Positions 1 to 15,759 of a stretch of 64,000 bases of DNA are shown one piece after another. The stretch is from positions 87,602,944 through 87,666,943 of the forward strand of contig NC_066582.1 of NCBI RefSeq assembly GCF_024323335.1, given 5' to 3'. The translations under genes were made by a program, and so were the position numbers. Source of the DNA: Lathyrus oleraceus. Taxonomy: Eukaryota; Streptophyta; Magnoliopsida; Fabales; Fabaceae. How positions within the stretch are numbered: position 1 is the stretch's first letter; each line of letters begins with the position of its first letter. The notes under the pieces were generated by a model. That model did not search any database, was not told where the DNA came from, and was given only the letters and a program-made list of their open reading frames with translations.

Positions 1-2
1 GG

Positions 3-515
3 AGGGAGGTGGTTTATGAAGTAGGAGATAAGGTTTTCTTAAAAATCCAGCCTTACAAAATGAAGAGTTTAGCTAAAAGGCTGAACCAGAAGCTGAGCCC
101 TAGATTTTATGGACCTTATGAAATAGTTAAAAGGGTGGGAGAGGTGGCTTATCAGCTTAAGCTGCCTGATGATACTAGAGTATATCCAGTATTCCATGTT
201 TCCTTGCTAAAAAAAGCTATTAGTGCCTCTGCAGAACCCCAACCTCTTCCAGATTGTATGAATGAGGATTGGTATTTAGAACCCGTGCCTGAGAAAGGAA
301 TGGATTACAGGAGGAATGATCAAGGGGATTGGGAGGTCTTGGTGAAATGGAAAGACCTTCCGGAATTTGAGAATTCTTGGGAGTTGGCTGAAAGGTTAAA
401 AGAGGAATTTCCAGTTTTCTTCCTTGAGGTCAAGGAAGTTTTTGAAGGGAGGGGAATTGGTAGATATGGGAGGCAATATGTAAGGAAACGTAAGAAAGAG
501 AAAGAGAGAGAATAG
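3..515 (+). pseudogene. Ty3/gypsy chromovirus pol C-terminus with chromodomain (5'-partial)
   Basis: An open frame enters from the window edge and runs to a TAG at 513-515. It encodes the last part of a retroelement polyprotein. The first 60 residues match the C-terminal domain of chromovirus integrase (VGDKVFLKIQPY, then LSPRFYGPYEIVKRVG and YPVFHVSLLKK). Next comes a chromodomain core (WEVLVKWKDLP, then ENSWELAERLKEEFP), and a basic tail rich in K, R and E. In this family the integrase tail and chromodomain direct insertion to particular chromatin. No stop or frameshift is visible in this part, but the upstream gag, protease, RT and integrase core are outside the window, so activity cannot be judged. 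A chromovirus is clear; the clade is not determined. Confidence 0.9.
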
Positions 516-524
516 GACAAATTC

Positions 525-846
525 TGTTAGCAGTAGCACATGGGTTGAGACAGCTGGCAGCAGCTGTATGGTAATAGGACCTAGGAATAATTCCATAAAT
601 GACGGGGTCCCAATCATTGGTGAGGGAGGAAAATATTCCACTGGATCTGAACCCTAGGAGAGAAAAGGCCTCTCAAAGTGCCTCTATCATCTTTCTTCTT
701 TTTACGGCATTCTGCATTTTTCCTTGTACTGATTTTGCTAGATCCCATTTGAACTCTAGCCTATTTCTTTAATCAAATCAGTAATTTTATCAGTTTTCTT
801 GTATTGTTTCTGAATCTCTCTTTTAGATACTGAATTGATTCTATCA
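525..846 (+). repeat. Probable 3' LTR of the chromovirus
   Basis: The segment begins TGTTAGCAG ten bases after the polyprotein stop and ends TTCTATCA. This gives the expected TG...CA ends and a length of about 320 bp, usual for compact chromoviruses. The homology shared with the second ENOD93 locus begins just after 846, which supports 846 as the element's edge. The matching 5' LTR is outside the window, so neither the boundaries nor a TSD can be verified. Confidence 0.5.
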
Positions 847-1031
847 ATGATTAACTATGATTGGTTGGTAGTACATAAGAACTCTCACTATTGAAATGCA
901 AATCATTATTTATAATTACATATGTGAAGAGTACAGGACGAAACTAGCTTAATGTTGATTAAGAATTTAAGATTAGCTGGATGCAAAAATGCATCCGAAA
1001 CCACGATCCTAAGTTATGATGCGTTTGGAAT

Positions 1032-1660
1032 TCATGCATTGGAGGGTCGGTTGAAGGAGTTCTTTCTTGCAGTTGCCAAGACAGTCTTGTCAGCTACTAT
1101 GAAATATGCTGCTCCAGCCACTAGAAACAAACAGAATATGAGAGTAAGTATCCAACCAACAATGATTGTGAGGAGAATAATAGCTCAATGTTTTGACAGT
1201 AAGGATGAGTAAAGTAACCTGTTGAAATTATAAGAGCTTGTGCAGTGTGATTGAGGTTGGCTCTTGCCCAAGGTAGCATCCTAACACTAGCCAGCTGCAT
1301 ATCAAAAACCTCTTAGAATATTTCAAAATGTAAACTAATAATGAGATCTGTGTGAAAAAGAATGAAAGAAAATAGAAAAGGTGGAAGGAGGGAGGAGTTA
1401 CAGTTGGAATGGCAGTGGCGATAGTAGCAACAACAGCAGCCTTAGCTCCAGCCATCACACCTTCTGTTTACACAACAAATGGAGAAACAAAAACATAAAA
1501 AACAAAGGAAACAAAAGATTATATTATAGATTGATAGTAACTAGTTGGTAAAGTATGCATTACGATGAGAACAGCGTTTGGCCATGGCCATCCTCTGATC
1601 TAGATAAGCCAAACTAGTTCTATCAATAGAAGAGTTAGCAGCAACATTTCTCTCTGCCAT
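1032..1660 (-). CDS. ENOD93: Early nodulin 93 (ENOD93), copy 1, four exons
   Basis: Small plant-specific membrane protein of the ENOD93 family, first known as a nodule-induced transcript and linked to mitochondrial respiration and nitrogen responses; its biochemical role is not settled. Exons on the minus strand: 1564-1660, 1402-1463, 1219-1294 and 1032-1120. All introns are GT-AG. Joined length is 324 nt, giving 107 residues and a TGA stop. Family hallmarks are SLAYLDQRMAMAKRCSH in exon 1, GVMAGAKAAVVATIATAIPT across exon 2, ASVRMLPWARANLNHTAQAL in exon 3 and VAGAAYFIVADKTVL in exon 4. Two hydrophobic stretches (about residues 36-53 and 72-90) suggest two membrane segments. No disabling change is seen. 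It differs from copy 2 at seven residues, all within the first 33; residue 33 is Q here and E in copy 2. The start is the ATG about 120 nt downstream of a TATA box. Confidence 0.93.
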
Positions 1661-1777
1661 CTTCAAAGATTGAATTAAATTGAGTTGCACAAAAGCTGAC
1701 AATGAAAGAAGTCTTTGTAAAGAGGTGAATATATAATTGGTGTCGTTTTGAATGAAGAGTGTATGAAGTTGGTTGCA

Positions 1778-1786
1778 TATTTATAG
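1778..1786 (-). promoter_or_regulatory. TATA box of ENOD93 copy 1
   Basis: On the minus strand this reads CTATAAATA, about 118 nt upstream of the ENOD93 ATG, and it is conserved in copy 2. A CTCTT word at 1798-1802 (minus strand) resembles one half of the organ-specific nodulin motif, but such short words occur often by chance. The transcription start would fall around 1745-1755, giving a leader of roughly 90 nt. Confidence 0.65.
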
Positions 1787-2285
1787 TGAGTTGGTGAAAG
1801 AGTAGGTTGATTAACAAAAGTATTTTGATTTTGAAGCCAAGAAAGAGAAAGGAGTGGCACTATGGCTGGTGGAGTTTGATGGTTTCAGATGAAATCCACA
1901 GTCTGAGACAGTTGTTTTCACTTTGGTTTCTGTTATGATCAGTTGATTCTTTTGTTGTTTTCTTAATATAGTAAAATACTCTAACTTTTTTTAATGCACA
2001 TGTTGTTTTTCCTGTGATCCTGTATCTTATTGTTTATTTATTTGATGCACTTTGGTAAGATAAAGAAAAGGTCCTTTAGAAATTTAGATACGGCAATGTG
2101 TATAGAAGAAGGGAGTGGTTTAGTGTAAAAGATGGCTAAAAACCATGGGTTTTTGGTTACCAACAACGCATTAGGTATCCCAAACAAAGAGAAAGGGAGC
2201 GTGAAGCGTGTGAGGCAGTATAATAAAACCATTGGATTAAGGGTGGGTGGGTTAGTTTTTCCTTTATTATTCTTATTTTTAAGGT

Positions 2286-2747
2286 GCATTGGATGTGTGT
2301 TGAGAGCATCTGATACATTTGGTTTGATTGCAACACGTACACATGTTTTTTTAACACTTACAATAGTGCATTCTACGAATCAGTGACTGACACGAGTTAA
2401 TATTTGGTTATTCTTCTACTATTAGCGTTTTGCATTTGCCTCATATGTGCTCTCTTTTCCTCTTATAAATGCGATTTTGATTTTGAAGTTTAATTTGTAC
2501 GTTTTAGCTCTCAAATTATCAAATAGACCATAAATACTATCACAAACCATCAAAAATCTGTCAAACTAGTGTCAAAGTGAAGACCAAATTATATAAAAAT
2601 GCTACAAAACACTGCTAAATTCTTTTGCACCAAAGTTCACTCAAAAAGTTATATTATAAAATGTTAAAAACTAGCATCAAAATCTTATCAAATGGGCACT
2701 TAAATTGTTTTGAAATTCCACGTACATCTTATAGATTTATATGTGAT
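2286..2747. other. Spacer between ENOD93 copy 1 region and the copia element
   Basis: Single-copy-looking AT-rich sequence. Short open frames here lack codon structure or any recognisable domain. The only notable point is that the copia insertion at 2748-2752 lies about 1.1 kb upstream of the ENOD93 start, so it could affect distal promoter sequence. Confidence 0.5.
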
Positions 2748-2752
2748 CACAA

Positions 2753-3497
2753 TGTTAGATAAATCGGTAAACTTGAATGGATTTAGGTCTGAATCGTGAT
2801 TGATGTCACTTTCCTTAAAAGTATTTCAAATACTTTTTTTATTGTCTTAGAGTTGAATGCAAGAATACCCAGGATAATTCAACATTTTAATCGAATCTGC
2901 ACAAAATTGATGAAGATTCGAATGCAGAGAAGTGTGTCTAGAATTTATGAGAAGAGGATGCACGATTTTGATGATGTTGATTTTCGAATAATGAACAATG
3001 TATTTATAGGACATGCATGTGTTGTTTCACAAGGTTGCAACTCTTGATGAAACAACACATTTTTAACATAAGTTTGCAATGGTTCGCCTATGGATACATT
3101 ATGCACCATGAAAGCAACGACCAAAATCAGGAACAATAATTAAAATTAGTCTGTTGCATGCCGCCGCGAGTTGTCTGATTGCTCTGATGCTCAAGTGCCC
3201 CCAAGAAGCTGTCACTAGCACCTCTACGTCCACGTCCTCGGAGTCGACGACAAGAGGTTGTTTGTATGAGACATATGGCATAATGTTTGGGACCACCACA
3301 TTTGTCCATGTGACACTTTATCCTCTTTAGCTCTTTTGTTGAGTTTAATATTTTTAAATCTTTATAAATGCTTTTAAAGTGAACACCACTTTCTATGTGG
3401 GACTATTGACAATGCATTTATTGTCATTAACTCAACTTCACTCTTCTTGTCATATTGAAACACTCTCATGAGAATTAATTATCCATAATTTCCAACA
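2753..3497 (-). repeat. Copia 3' LTR
   Basis: The left direct repeat of the copia element, 745 bp. It pairs with 7974-8807 over its whole length; both share AGTATTTCAA, GAATACCCAGGATAATT and the terminal CCATAATTT(T/C)CAACA. It is about 90 bp shorter than the right copy because of indels, the largest around 3085-3240. Confidence 0.9.
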
Positions 3498-4022
3498 TGT
3501 TCTAATGATGACAAGACCAATTTCAGAAAAGATAAATAAAGAATGTTAATACAGTTAAGTATCTTTCGATTTGAACTTAACCTTAGTATGGATAACACAA
3601 AGTCTAATCGGAATGTTAGATAACAATGCTTTGAACTGTTATCCCTTGTGATTATATCGGTATTACCTTACACACACTCTTTAATAGTTCTTCACTTGCA
3701 TCTCTCTCCTAACACTATTTATGGCCATGTGTTTTTCCTGATTTCGTGAATTTTTCATGAGAGAAACTCCAACTTTCACTTTGAGACGACACCATCTCGA
3801 AATTCATATAGATGAACTTCATTTTGTATCTATTTCTTAAGATACATGTCCTCGAAAAAATAACTTCATTAAGAGTTTGAAAAACTCAACCCTCAATATG
3901 TAACAGTCAACATTGTCACAAGCTGTTGCACAATCATCCAACTCAAGGACTTGTTGTTACCTATTGAATCTTCGGTTAAGGTTTATTAACTTCAGATTGG
4001 GTTGCTACCGTTTTCGGGACCC

Positions 4023-7000
4023 TTATTTTCGGAGTTTTAATCCCATACCTCTCGAGATAGTCTTTACTAAGTCTCTGGCCAGTGGCTTAGTAAACGAATC
4101 AACTAAATTATAGCTTGTTTGTATATATGTCAGTGAAATGATTCCATTCTTAATTAGTTTTCTCACGAAAGAATGTCTAAGACCTATGTGCCTAGACTTT
4201 CCATTATATACTTCACTGAATGCTCTTGCTAGGGTGGCTTGGCTATCACAATGTATCAACACTTTCGAAACATTGTCTTTAGCCAACATAACTTTCAACA
4301 GAAGGTCCATTAACCATTCAACTTCTTGATCAGCGGAAGCAAGAGCCACAAACTTCAATTCCATGATCGAAAGAGTAATACATGTTTGTTTCTTCATTTT
4401 CCAAGAAATCACACCTCCATCCAATGTAAATATCCACCCTATTGTAGATTTATGATCTCTAGCACTCGATATCCAACTCACATCGGTATATCCTTCTAGT
4501 ATGGCAGGAAACCTACCATAATGAAGGACGGAATTTTTTAGTTTTTAAAAGGTAAACGAAAATCCTAGTTATGGCCTTCAAATGTTCACCATTTGGGTTG
4601 CTAGCAAATCTACTCATCTTACTAACTGCAAATGCTATGCCAGGTCTGGTACATTAAATTAAATATATTAGACATCCAATTGCACTTGCATATTCCATTT
4701 GGGCCATAATTCTCCCATTTTTCTTTTGAAGTTTGACACTAGGATCAAATGAAGTGCTTACTTCCTTAAAGTGTAAGTGTTTGAACTTATCCAACATTTT
4801 CTCAATATAATGTGTTTGAGTAGTTCATAACCCCCACTATTTTGTTTGACTTTTATCCATAAAATAGTGTCAACTAATCCAAGATCTTTCATCTTGAACG
4901 TGAAAGTTAGAAATCTCTTTGTTTCTAAAATTCCATTCATCTGATTGCTAATGACCAACATATCATCAATATATAGACACAAAAATATTACAATGTTTCC
5001 ACGCACCTTTGTGTACAAACATTTGTCACAAGAATTTGGAGTAAATCCATTTGAAAGTATGACAGAGTCAAACTTTTGATGCCGTTGTTTTGGTGCCTGT
5101 TTTAAACCATATAAGGATTTGACAAGTTTGCATACCTTTTGTTCATTTCCAGGAAGCACATAACCTTCTGGTTGTTCCATGTAGATTTCCTCATTGAGAT
5201 CTCCATTTAAAAATACTATTTTAACATCCATTTGATGAACAATAAGGTTATTCAGAGAAGCCAATGCAAACAATACTCTTATTATCGTCATCCTTGCTAC
5301 TAGTGCATATGTGTCGAAATAATAAACGCCTTCCTTTTTCCTGAACCCTTTTGCTACTAATCTAGCCTTGTAGGTGTTTAATGTACCATCACGATGATAC
5401 TTTTTTCTAAACACCCATTTACATCCAATGGGCCTTGAACCCTTTGAAAGATCGACAAGTTCCCAAGTGTGGTTTAAGATGATCGAATCCATTTCGTCTT
5501 GGATAAGATCTTTCCAAAAAGAAGAGTCCCTTGAAGCCGCTTCTTCTTTATAGGTTTTAGGGTCATCTTCTAATTGGAGAATAATAGGGATCTTATGAAC
5601 ATCATTATTGCAATTTCCTTCAACTAGATAAAAGGAAATAAGTTGAGAATCGATTTCATTTGGTCCTAGAACTTTAGCTTTTCGGACTCTTTTGCTTATC
5701 CTAGGCTCAGGTTGTATTTCAATAATCCGCGAGATACTTTCGGGTTATTCTCCAACAATTTGTGAAAAGTCTTCATCACGAGATTCTTCATTCGTGGGAA
5801 TCTCAGGTTCCTTATCCTTTGTGATAAGTTTTTCAAAAAATTCCATATCTCGGGATTCAACAATTACATTATACTCTAGATTTAAAATTCTATATGGCTT
5901 GTTATTGGATGCATATTCTATGAAAGCATATTTGATCCCTCGAGGATCCAATTTAGTTCTTTTAGGATCCATATTTTTGTAATATGCCACACACCCACAC
6001 TCTAAAATAACCTATATTTGACGATCTACCTTTACATATCTCATATGGAGAGATACCGATTAACTTTAAAGGAATCCTATTCATTATATAACATGCGGAT
6101 AATAATTCCTCACCCCGCGAATTAAATGGAAATTCATAATGCATTAACATATCATCTATCATTTTTTTATATGTTCGATTCTTTCTCTCGGCTAAACCAT
6201 TTTGTTATGGTGTACGAGGCGCAAAACATTCATGTATAATGTCATATTTCTCACAATATGCATCAAATTCCGTAGAAAAATATTCACCGCCCCTATCACT
6301 TCTAAGGACTTTGCTACTTCTACTTAATTGATTTTCTACTTCCACTTTATAGATTTTAAATACATTAAAAGAATCATCTTTATGCTTTAGAGGATATACA
6401 TGTCTGGATCTAGAACAATCATCAATGAAGGTTATGAAATACCGGTTCCCCCCACATGTTAGCATGCCATTAAACTCACACAAATCAGAGTGCACTAGAT
6501 CAAGAAAATTTGATTTTCTTTCAACACTTTTGAAATATTTCTTGATCATTTTTTATTTGACACATATTTCACATTTTTTGAAATCATGAATATTGCATGA
6601 GATCAAATCAGATTTAATTAGTCTATTCGTAGTACTAATATCAATATGTGCTAATCTAGAATGTCATAAAGAAGTAGATTCAAGAATATAAGCATAATTA
6701 GAAATTTAATTAATAATATTATCGATAGTACAAAGTTTGACCATTCCTTCAGCGGAATATCCTTTTCCTACAAATAAAATATTACAGGTCAATATTAGTT
6801 TGCCTGATTCATATACAGACTTAATACCAAGTTTTCCCAACAAGTCCCCACTAACTAGGTTCCTATTCATGTTGGGGACATGAAGTACATTTACAAGAGT
6901 AACTTTCTTTCTAGAAGTGAAATTCAGTTTGACGGATCCTTTTCTAACGACTCTAGATCGTATGTCATTTCACATATGCACTTCTTGTCCATCATTTACT

Positions 7001-7288
7001 TCATAATAGTTTTTAAATGTTGCTTTGTCATAAGAAACATGCACGGTAGCACACGTATCATACCACCATCCTTACACTTTTCCTTTGATTGCCATAATCT
7101 TGCACTTTGCCTTTGTTTTTGGACTTGTTATTCTTGTAATCTCGAGCATAGTGGCCTGGTTTGTCGCACATATAGTAGTCTCCTTTTATTCCTTTTGGTC
7201 CACCAGATTTCTTGAACTTGTTATGTTCTTTCTTAGGACAAAGATGGTTCTTCATGCCATCATGTTTCCTCTTTCCTTTTCCAATCAC
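4023..7288 (-). pseudogene. Copia pol (zinc knuckle, integrase, RT, RNase H), degenerate
   Basis: Reading from 7288 down, the fragments are as follows. A degenerate CCHC knuckle (about 7058-7288) has the first and last cysteines replaced by tyrosine in YYMCDKPGHYARDYK. Integrase core (6205-6549) has LVHSDLCEF and KVLRSDRGGEYF, the first two catalytic aspartates. Linker pieces lie at 5745-6162. RT (4758-5492) has HQMDVKIVFLNGDL, LYGLKQAPKQ and the active-site YIDDM. RNase H (4023-4481) has STIGWIFTLDGGVISWKMKK and the ELKFVALASADQEVEWL block. Several in-frame stops and frame changes separate them, so no polyprotein can be made. Domain order identifies Ty1/copia. Confidence 0.9.
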
Positions 7289-7338
7289 AACATTGGCTTT
7301 AGAGTATCCAACAGACTCTGACTTTTATCTACCTTCAT

Positions 7339-7953
7339 TTACTCCTCAATTCGAAGGTGTTTCTGAAGTTTCTCCAAGGAGAAATCATCAGAATTATGCA
7401 ACAACTTCTTTCTGTATCCTTTCCACGAAGGTGGCAACTTTGCAATGCTTGCACCAACTTGGAAAGCTTTTGGAATGTCTATTTTTACAACTTTCATTTT
7501 ATTCACGAGAACCTGTAACTCGTGTACTTGTGCAAGAATAGGCTTGCAGTCTATCATTTTAAAATCAAAGTATTTAGATATTAATAACTTTTTCGTACCT
7601 TCCTCTTCAGCCTTGAATTTGAATTCGAGTGCTTTCCAGATTTCTGTTACAGAGTGAGTATTCGTATACAGGTCGTAGAGAAGATTAGATAGCGTATTCA
7701 AGATACGTCCACGGCATAGCAATTCATCCTCTTTATGTTTCTTACGCTCCTTCTTGAGTTCATTAGAGTCATCCTCGATTGGTTCAGGAATATGTGTCAA
7801 GTCAGGATCTAAGACATAATGAACCTTTAGAGCGGTCACTAGGAATGTCATCTTGTCTTGCCATCTGGTGAAATTGGTTCCATCAAAGCGATCCAACTTG
7901 AAAAGGTATTGGTTCATAACTTTGATGCTTGAAACTGCAGCATCTGAAGCCAT
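7339..7953 (-). pseudogene. Copia gag remnant
   Basis: An open frame of about 204 codons from the ATG at 7951-7953 begins MASDAAVSS. It contains the copia gag signature LDRFDGTNFTRWQDKMTFLV, and later the conserved EIWKALEFKFKAEEEGTKK and FQVGASIAKLPPSWKGYRK. Upstream in-frame codons extend into the LTR but precede the natural ATG. The downstream zinc knuckle is in a separate, damaged frame. Gag normally forms the cytoplasmic virus-like particle. Confidence 0.85.
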
Positions 7954-7973
7954 TATTTGAATACTTTTAGGAT

Positions 7974-8807
7974 TGTTAGATAAGTCTGTAAAGTTGAACG
8001 GATCCAAGCCTGAATCGTGTTTAATGTCACTTTCCTTAAAAGTATTTCAATCACTCTCTTTATTCTCTTATAGTTGAACACAAGAATACCCAGGATAATT
8101 TATCCTCGTAATCGAATCTACACAAGACTGCTGAAGATTCAAATGCAGGGAAGTGTGTATGGAATTTATGAGAAAAGAATGCATGATTTTGATGATGTTG
8201 ATTTTCGAATACTGAACTATGTATTTATAGGTCATGCATGTGTTGTTTGACAAGGTTGCAACTCTTGATGAAACAACACCTTTTCAGCTTAGGTTTGCAA
8301 TGGTTCGCCTATGGATACATTATGCACCACTTCATGAAGTGTTGCATGTTTCGAATTCGAAATACAAACTCTAAGCAACGACCAAAACCAGGAGAAGTAA
8401 TTAAAATTAAGTTGTTACATGGAGGTCGCAAGCTGTTTCCCTCCGAAGTGCCACCGATGCGTCGTGCCTAAGTGCTCAAGTGCCCCCTATAAGCCGCCAC
8501 TAGCGCCTCTATGCCCACTCCCTCGAACCCAGTCCTAGAGCTAGAGCCAGTGTCATCGGTGGCAACACCGACGATGGGTTGTTTGGATGAGACATGTGGC
8601 ATAATGTTTGGGGCCACCATATTTATCCATGTGACACTTTATCCTCTTTAGCTTCTTTGTTGAGTTTAATAGTTTGAAGTCTTTATAAATTCTTTTAAAG
8701 TGAATACCACTTTTGTTGGCAATGTATTTATTGTCATTAACTCAACTTCACTTTTCTTGTCATATTGGAACACACCCATGAGAATTAATTATCCATAATT
8801 TTCAACA
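7974..8807 (-). repeat. Copia 5' LTR
   Basis: The right direct repeat, 834 bp, same termini as 2753-3497. On the minus strand it begins TGTTGAAAATTATGG and ends TCTAACA, adjacent to the gag leader. Confidence 0.9.
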
Positions 8808-8812
8808 CACAA

Positions 8813-9222
8813 TCTAAACAAAAATAGAAAAATAACTATTAAAAAGTAGTTTTGTGCTCTTTGGAGCATATTTTTTCTTCTTTCTTCTTCTTCTTGCTCC
8901 CTTATTTGTTGTGACTATACAACAACAGGTTGTTGTCGGACAACAACTTGTGCATACACATTTTTATATGCAAAAATCTGTGAAGAAGTGAATGTTCATT
9001 TGAAAGTTGTGTGCAAGTTGTTGATTTAGTTAGGAAGTTTGTGAAGAAGCGGTATGCAAGTTTGTTACTTCATAGTGAGTTTAAATGAAAGAAGACTGAC
9101 AATAAATATTCTTGACTGCTTTGTTTAAAATCTTGTCTTACATAAATAATGCTTTATTAAAAAGATAAACTTTGAGATCAAATGACAATAAAAATTCTCG
9201 ACTACTTTATTTTTATTTTTTA
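8813..9222. other. Short spacer with partial repeats
   Basis: No gene is visible. A pyrimidine-rich run at about 8870-8900 and a pair of related words (GACAATAAATATTCTTGACTG at about 9098 and a near copy at about 9184) are present. The segment from about 9132 to 9183 matches sequence on the far side of the LINE (see the direct-repeat entry). Confidence 0.4.
9132..9183. repeat. Left long direct repeat flanking the LINE
   Basis: Contains CTTACATAAATAATG followed about 20 nt later by ACTTTGAGATCAAATGAC. The same two words in the same order and similar spacing occur at 10977-11031 just beyond the LINE. The intervening segments differ, so overall similarity is only moderate. Confidence 0.6.
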
Positions 9223-10980
9223 CAATAAGAGGGTCAACATCCCAAACACACCAGGCTAGGGAATAAGCGCAACACCCGAACCCACACTATCAGCTAACAC
9301 CAAATGTGACATCTCATGCAGACAAACTTCCAACCAGCAACCACCGCCCCATCACACAGAAGAAGCTCCAACTTAGCCAACAAATCAACACAATTATTAG
9401 AATCTCTAGGAATTTTTAAAAAAATAACCTCTTCAAAGTGATTAGAGAGAAGCATGATGCGCCGAACAAGGGAAGATCCTTGACTAAAGACGAAAACCTT
9501 CTCAACAAGAGAATCAACGACATATTTATTTTCCACTTGAACAATAAGCTGTCGGGCAAATGACCAAGATTATCATGAGGTATTTATGAAAACCACCACG
9601 CCAATGACCAAGATTATCACGAAACATGCCCCCCCAACGAGCGGCACCAGAAGACTTACTAGAACCATCAGAGTTAAGGCATATCCAACCGATGGGAGAG
9701 GGACACCACTTACTCGAAGGCGACTTAGAACACACCGTATGAAGCCTACGAGTCAGAAGTATGCTAGCATTATAGAGAAGAACTTGGTTACTAATAGTCC
9801 CCTTCAAATTGAAAGGATGCACAAAATTAGAACCATGAAGGAATTTATTCCACCACGACCAGATGAAATGGTAGCCCGTGACCCATAGTGCAACCCAATC
9901 AGAAGAGACCAGATGCATCTGCTGCGTCAAATTGAGGACCAACCAATTAGAAAAAGATCTTAAGAAGAAGAGGATTTTATGGTTAATACTCATTAAATGA
10001 TTCCAAACTTTTTTTGGAGTGATGCAATCCCGAAGAGCATGTAAAATGGAATCCGGTTGAACACCACATATGTCACAAACGTTGTCATGCAGTTGCAAAT
10101 GATTATGATAGGCGTTGGAAATGATGCCGTTATGAAACGCTTTCCAGATGAAAGAATAGATTCGCTTAGGCACTTTAAGATTCCAAATAGTCTTCCATAA
10201 CTTAGAGGTAGAGTCTTTAGAATAATTACTGAGGATGGCATAAAGACTAGAGATGGAGAATATACCAGTTTTGGTGCCTCCCCAAAGGAAAATATCCACC
10301 GAGTCTTCCATGCTCAAAGGAGTAGGAGTGGCACAAATTTTATCTAAAATGGCCGGAGGAAATAACTTGTTAAACATATTCCATTTCCAACGCCCTACAG
10401 AAGTAGAGAACGCAGACACAGTAGAAGATGACATCCTAGGAATGACTTGGGGCTGCACATGGTCTTTGAGAAACACTCTCGGCGCAACCCACGCAACGTC
10501 CCACACATTGATAGAATTCACATTACCAAGCTCCTAATAGGAAAGATAATTAATCTTGGGACGCATCTCAACAATGGCTTTCCAAAGATAAGAATCCGCT
10601 GGCTTAACAATAATTCTGCCAAAAGCAATCCTCCTCGAAAGGTATTTATTCTTCATAATAAAAGCCCAAATCGAAGAATTTTTATATTTGAATTTCTTAC
10701 CCAACTTGGCAAGGCAAGCTGTATTTATAATACTGAGGTTACGCAAACACATAGCACCTTGATTCTTTGCTTTACACACAGTATTCCATTAATCGAATGG
10801 AGATGCTTCCTATCTTGAGTGTCACCCCAAATGAAGGAGCGTTGATAATGCTACATTTTTTTAAGACAAACTTTTGGGACAACCATAGACATCATGGAGG
10901 AAGTGGGCAAAACTTCTATAACAACTTTAGCTAAAGTAACACGTTCAACAAAGAATAATTGCGTGCGCTTGCCAACTTAC
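9223..10980 (-). mobile_element. 5'-truncated LINE (L1-type) remnant with zf-RVT and RNase H domains
   Basis: The minus-strand frames 10534-10779, 9526-10521 and 9294-9536 together resemble the C-terminal half of plant non-LTR retrotransposon ORF2. They show a post-RT region (ending near NYLSY), a zf-RVT-type segment (KVPKRIYSFIWKAF, then CDICGVQPDSILHALRDC), and an RNase H domain starting WICLNSDGSSKSSG and ending FLKIPRDSNNCVDLLAKLE. The frames are joined only by frameshifts or stops. The RT palm and endonuclease are missing, as expected for 5' truncation during target-primed reverse transcription. A T-rich run at about 9205-9222 on the plus strand fits a decayed poly(A) tail. Confidence 0.8.
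9526..10521 (-). pseudogene. LINE ORF2 fragment (zf-RVT to RNase H)
   Basis: This 331-codon frame is the longest uninterrupted piece of the LINE. The zinc-binding region lies about 140 residues in (two cysteines in CDICG and the later H and C of HALRDC). The RNase H start (SDGSSKSSG, first catalytic aspartate) lies about 270 residues in. The frame then shifts, with the rest of RNase H in 9294-9536. It is a dead fragment, often labelled in plant annotations as a putative ribonuclease H protein. Confidence 0.8.
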
Positions 10981-11031
10981 ATAAATAATGTTTTAGTCAT
11001 ATTTTTTTTTTTACTTTGAGATCAAATGACC
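10977..11031. repeat. Right long direct repeat flanking the LINE
   Basis: Partner of 9132-9183, with CTTACATAAATAATG then a T-rich stretch then ACTTTGAGATCAAATGAC. It begins immediately where LINE similarity ends. Confidence 0.6.

Positions 11032-15193
<4,162 letters not shown>

Positions 15194-15276
<83 letters not shown>
15194..15276. repeat. (TA)n microsatellite, about 41 units
   Basis: A perfect alternating AT tract of about 82 bp. Open frames on both strands through it are artefacts. Confidence 0.95.
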
Positions 15277-15278
<2 letters not shown>

Positions 15279-15759
15279 CATATTCAAACAACTTTATTAT
15301 AGATATCATTTACTACCGGTGTCAATAGATTCTACGAACGCAATTGAATCTCGAATGTTTTGGATCGCCTTGCATTTATTTATTTATTACTACCATATTT
15401 TGAAGGAAACTATGAAATTAAATTACTTTATGTTGATTAAAAAATCTGATAACTATACTTTTAGTAATAAATTCAACAAGATTAAAAGATCATGCCATAA
15501 TGACGTTATGACATGACCAACCATGCATATATCTCCATTATTATAAGCGATTAGCAACGTGAACTAGGAACACTAAATGTTCTACAATTATTCCCGTGAA
15601 ATTACATGATGCTTTTAAAACGCTAAATAGATCTTAAAAGACTATATACCCTAACCATTAACTAATTAATAAATACTAATTAATATACATGATTAATAAG
15701 GTCTAATAAGTATATACATATAAAAATAAGTTTAAATACTAATTTTGGTTATCTCTTTA

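Larger units (their letters stand above)
850..2285. repeat. ENOD93-containing duplicated block, copy 1
   Basis: This 1.4-kb stretch aligns with about 40345-41713. It covers 3' flank, the ENOD93 gene, promoter and about 600 bp of upstream sequence. Shared landmarks include the GGTAGTACAT word near the left edge, all four exons and introns, and the TATTCTTATTTTTAAGGTG word at the right edge. Homology stops at the chromovirus end on the left and fades into unrelated sequence on the right. No TE terminal structure bounds the block, so it looks like a genomic duplication and not a transposed cassette. Confidence 0.85.
2748..8812 (-). mobile_element. Complete Ty1/copia retrotransposon with TSD CACAA
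   Basis: The element spans 2753-8807 (6,055 bp), bounded by CACAA at 2748-2752 and 8808-8812. It has two LTRs of 745 and 834 bp that start TGTTG(G/A)AAATTATGG and end TAACA when read on the minus strand. Between them, on the minus strand, lie gag, a zinc knuckle, integrase, reverse transcriptase and RNase H in copia order. The coding part is broken by stops and frameshifts and the two LTRs differ by several indels and many substitutions, so it is an old, inactive insertion. Only about 20 nt separate the 5' LTR end from the gag ATG, leaving little room for a leader, and I could not identify the tRNA primer site. Confidence 0.93.

Noticed and set aside
952..1212. Plus-strand ORF of 86 codons, and its twin at 40535-40729, as genes
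   Set aside because: They are the antisense of ENOD93 exon 4 and intron 3; the minus-strand spliced model explains the conservation fully.
1228..1458. Minus-strand 76-codon ORF as a complete protein
   Set aside because: It is exon 2 read through intron 2; GT-AG sites and family similarity give the spliced four-exon gene instead.
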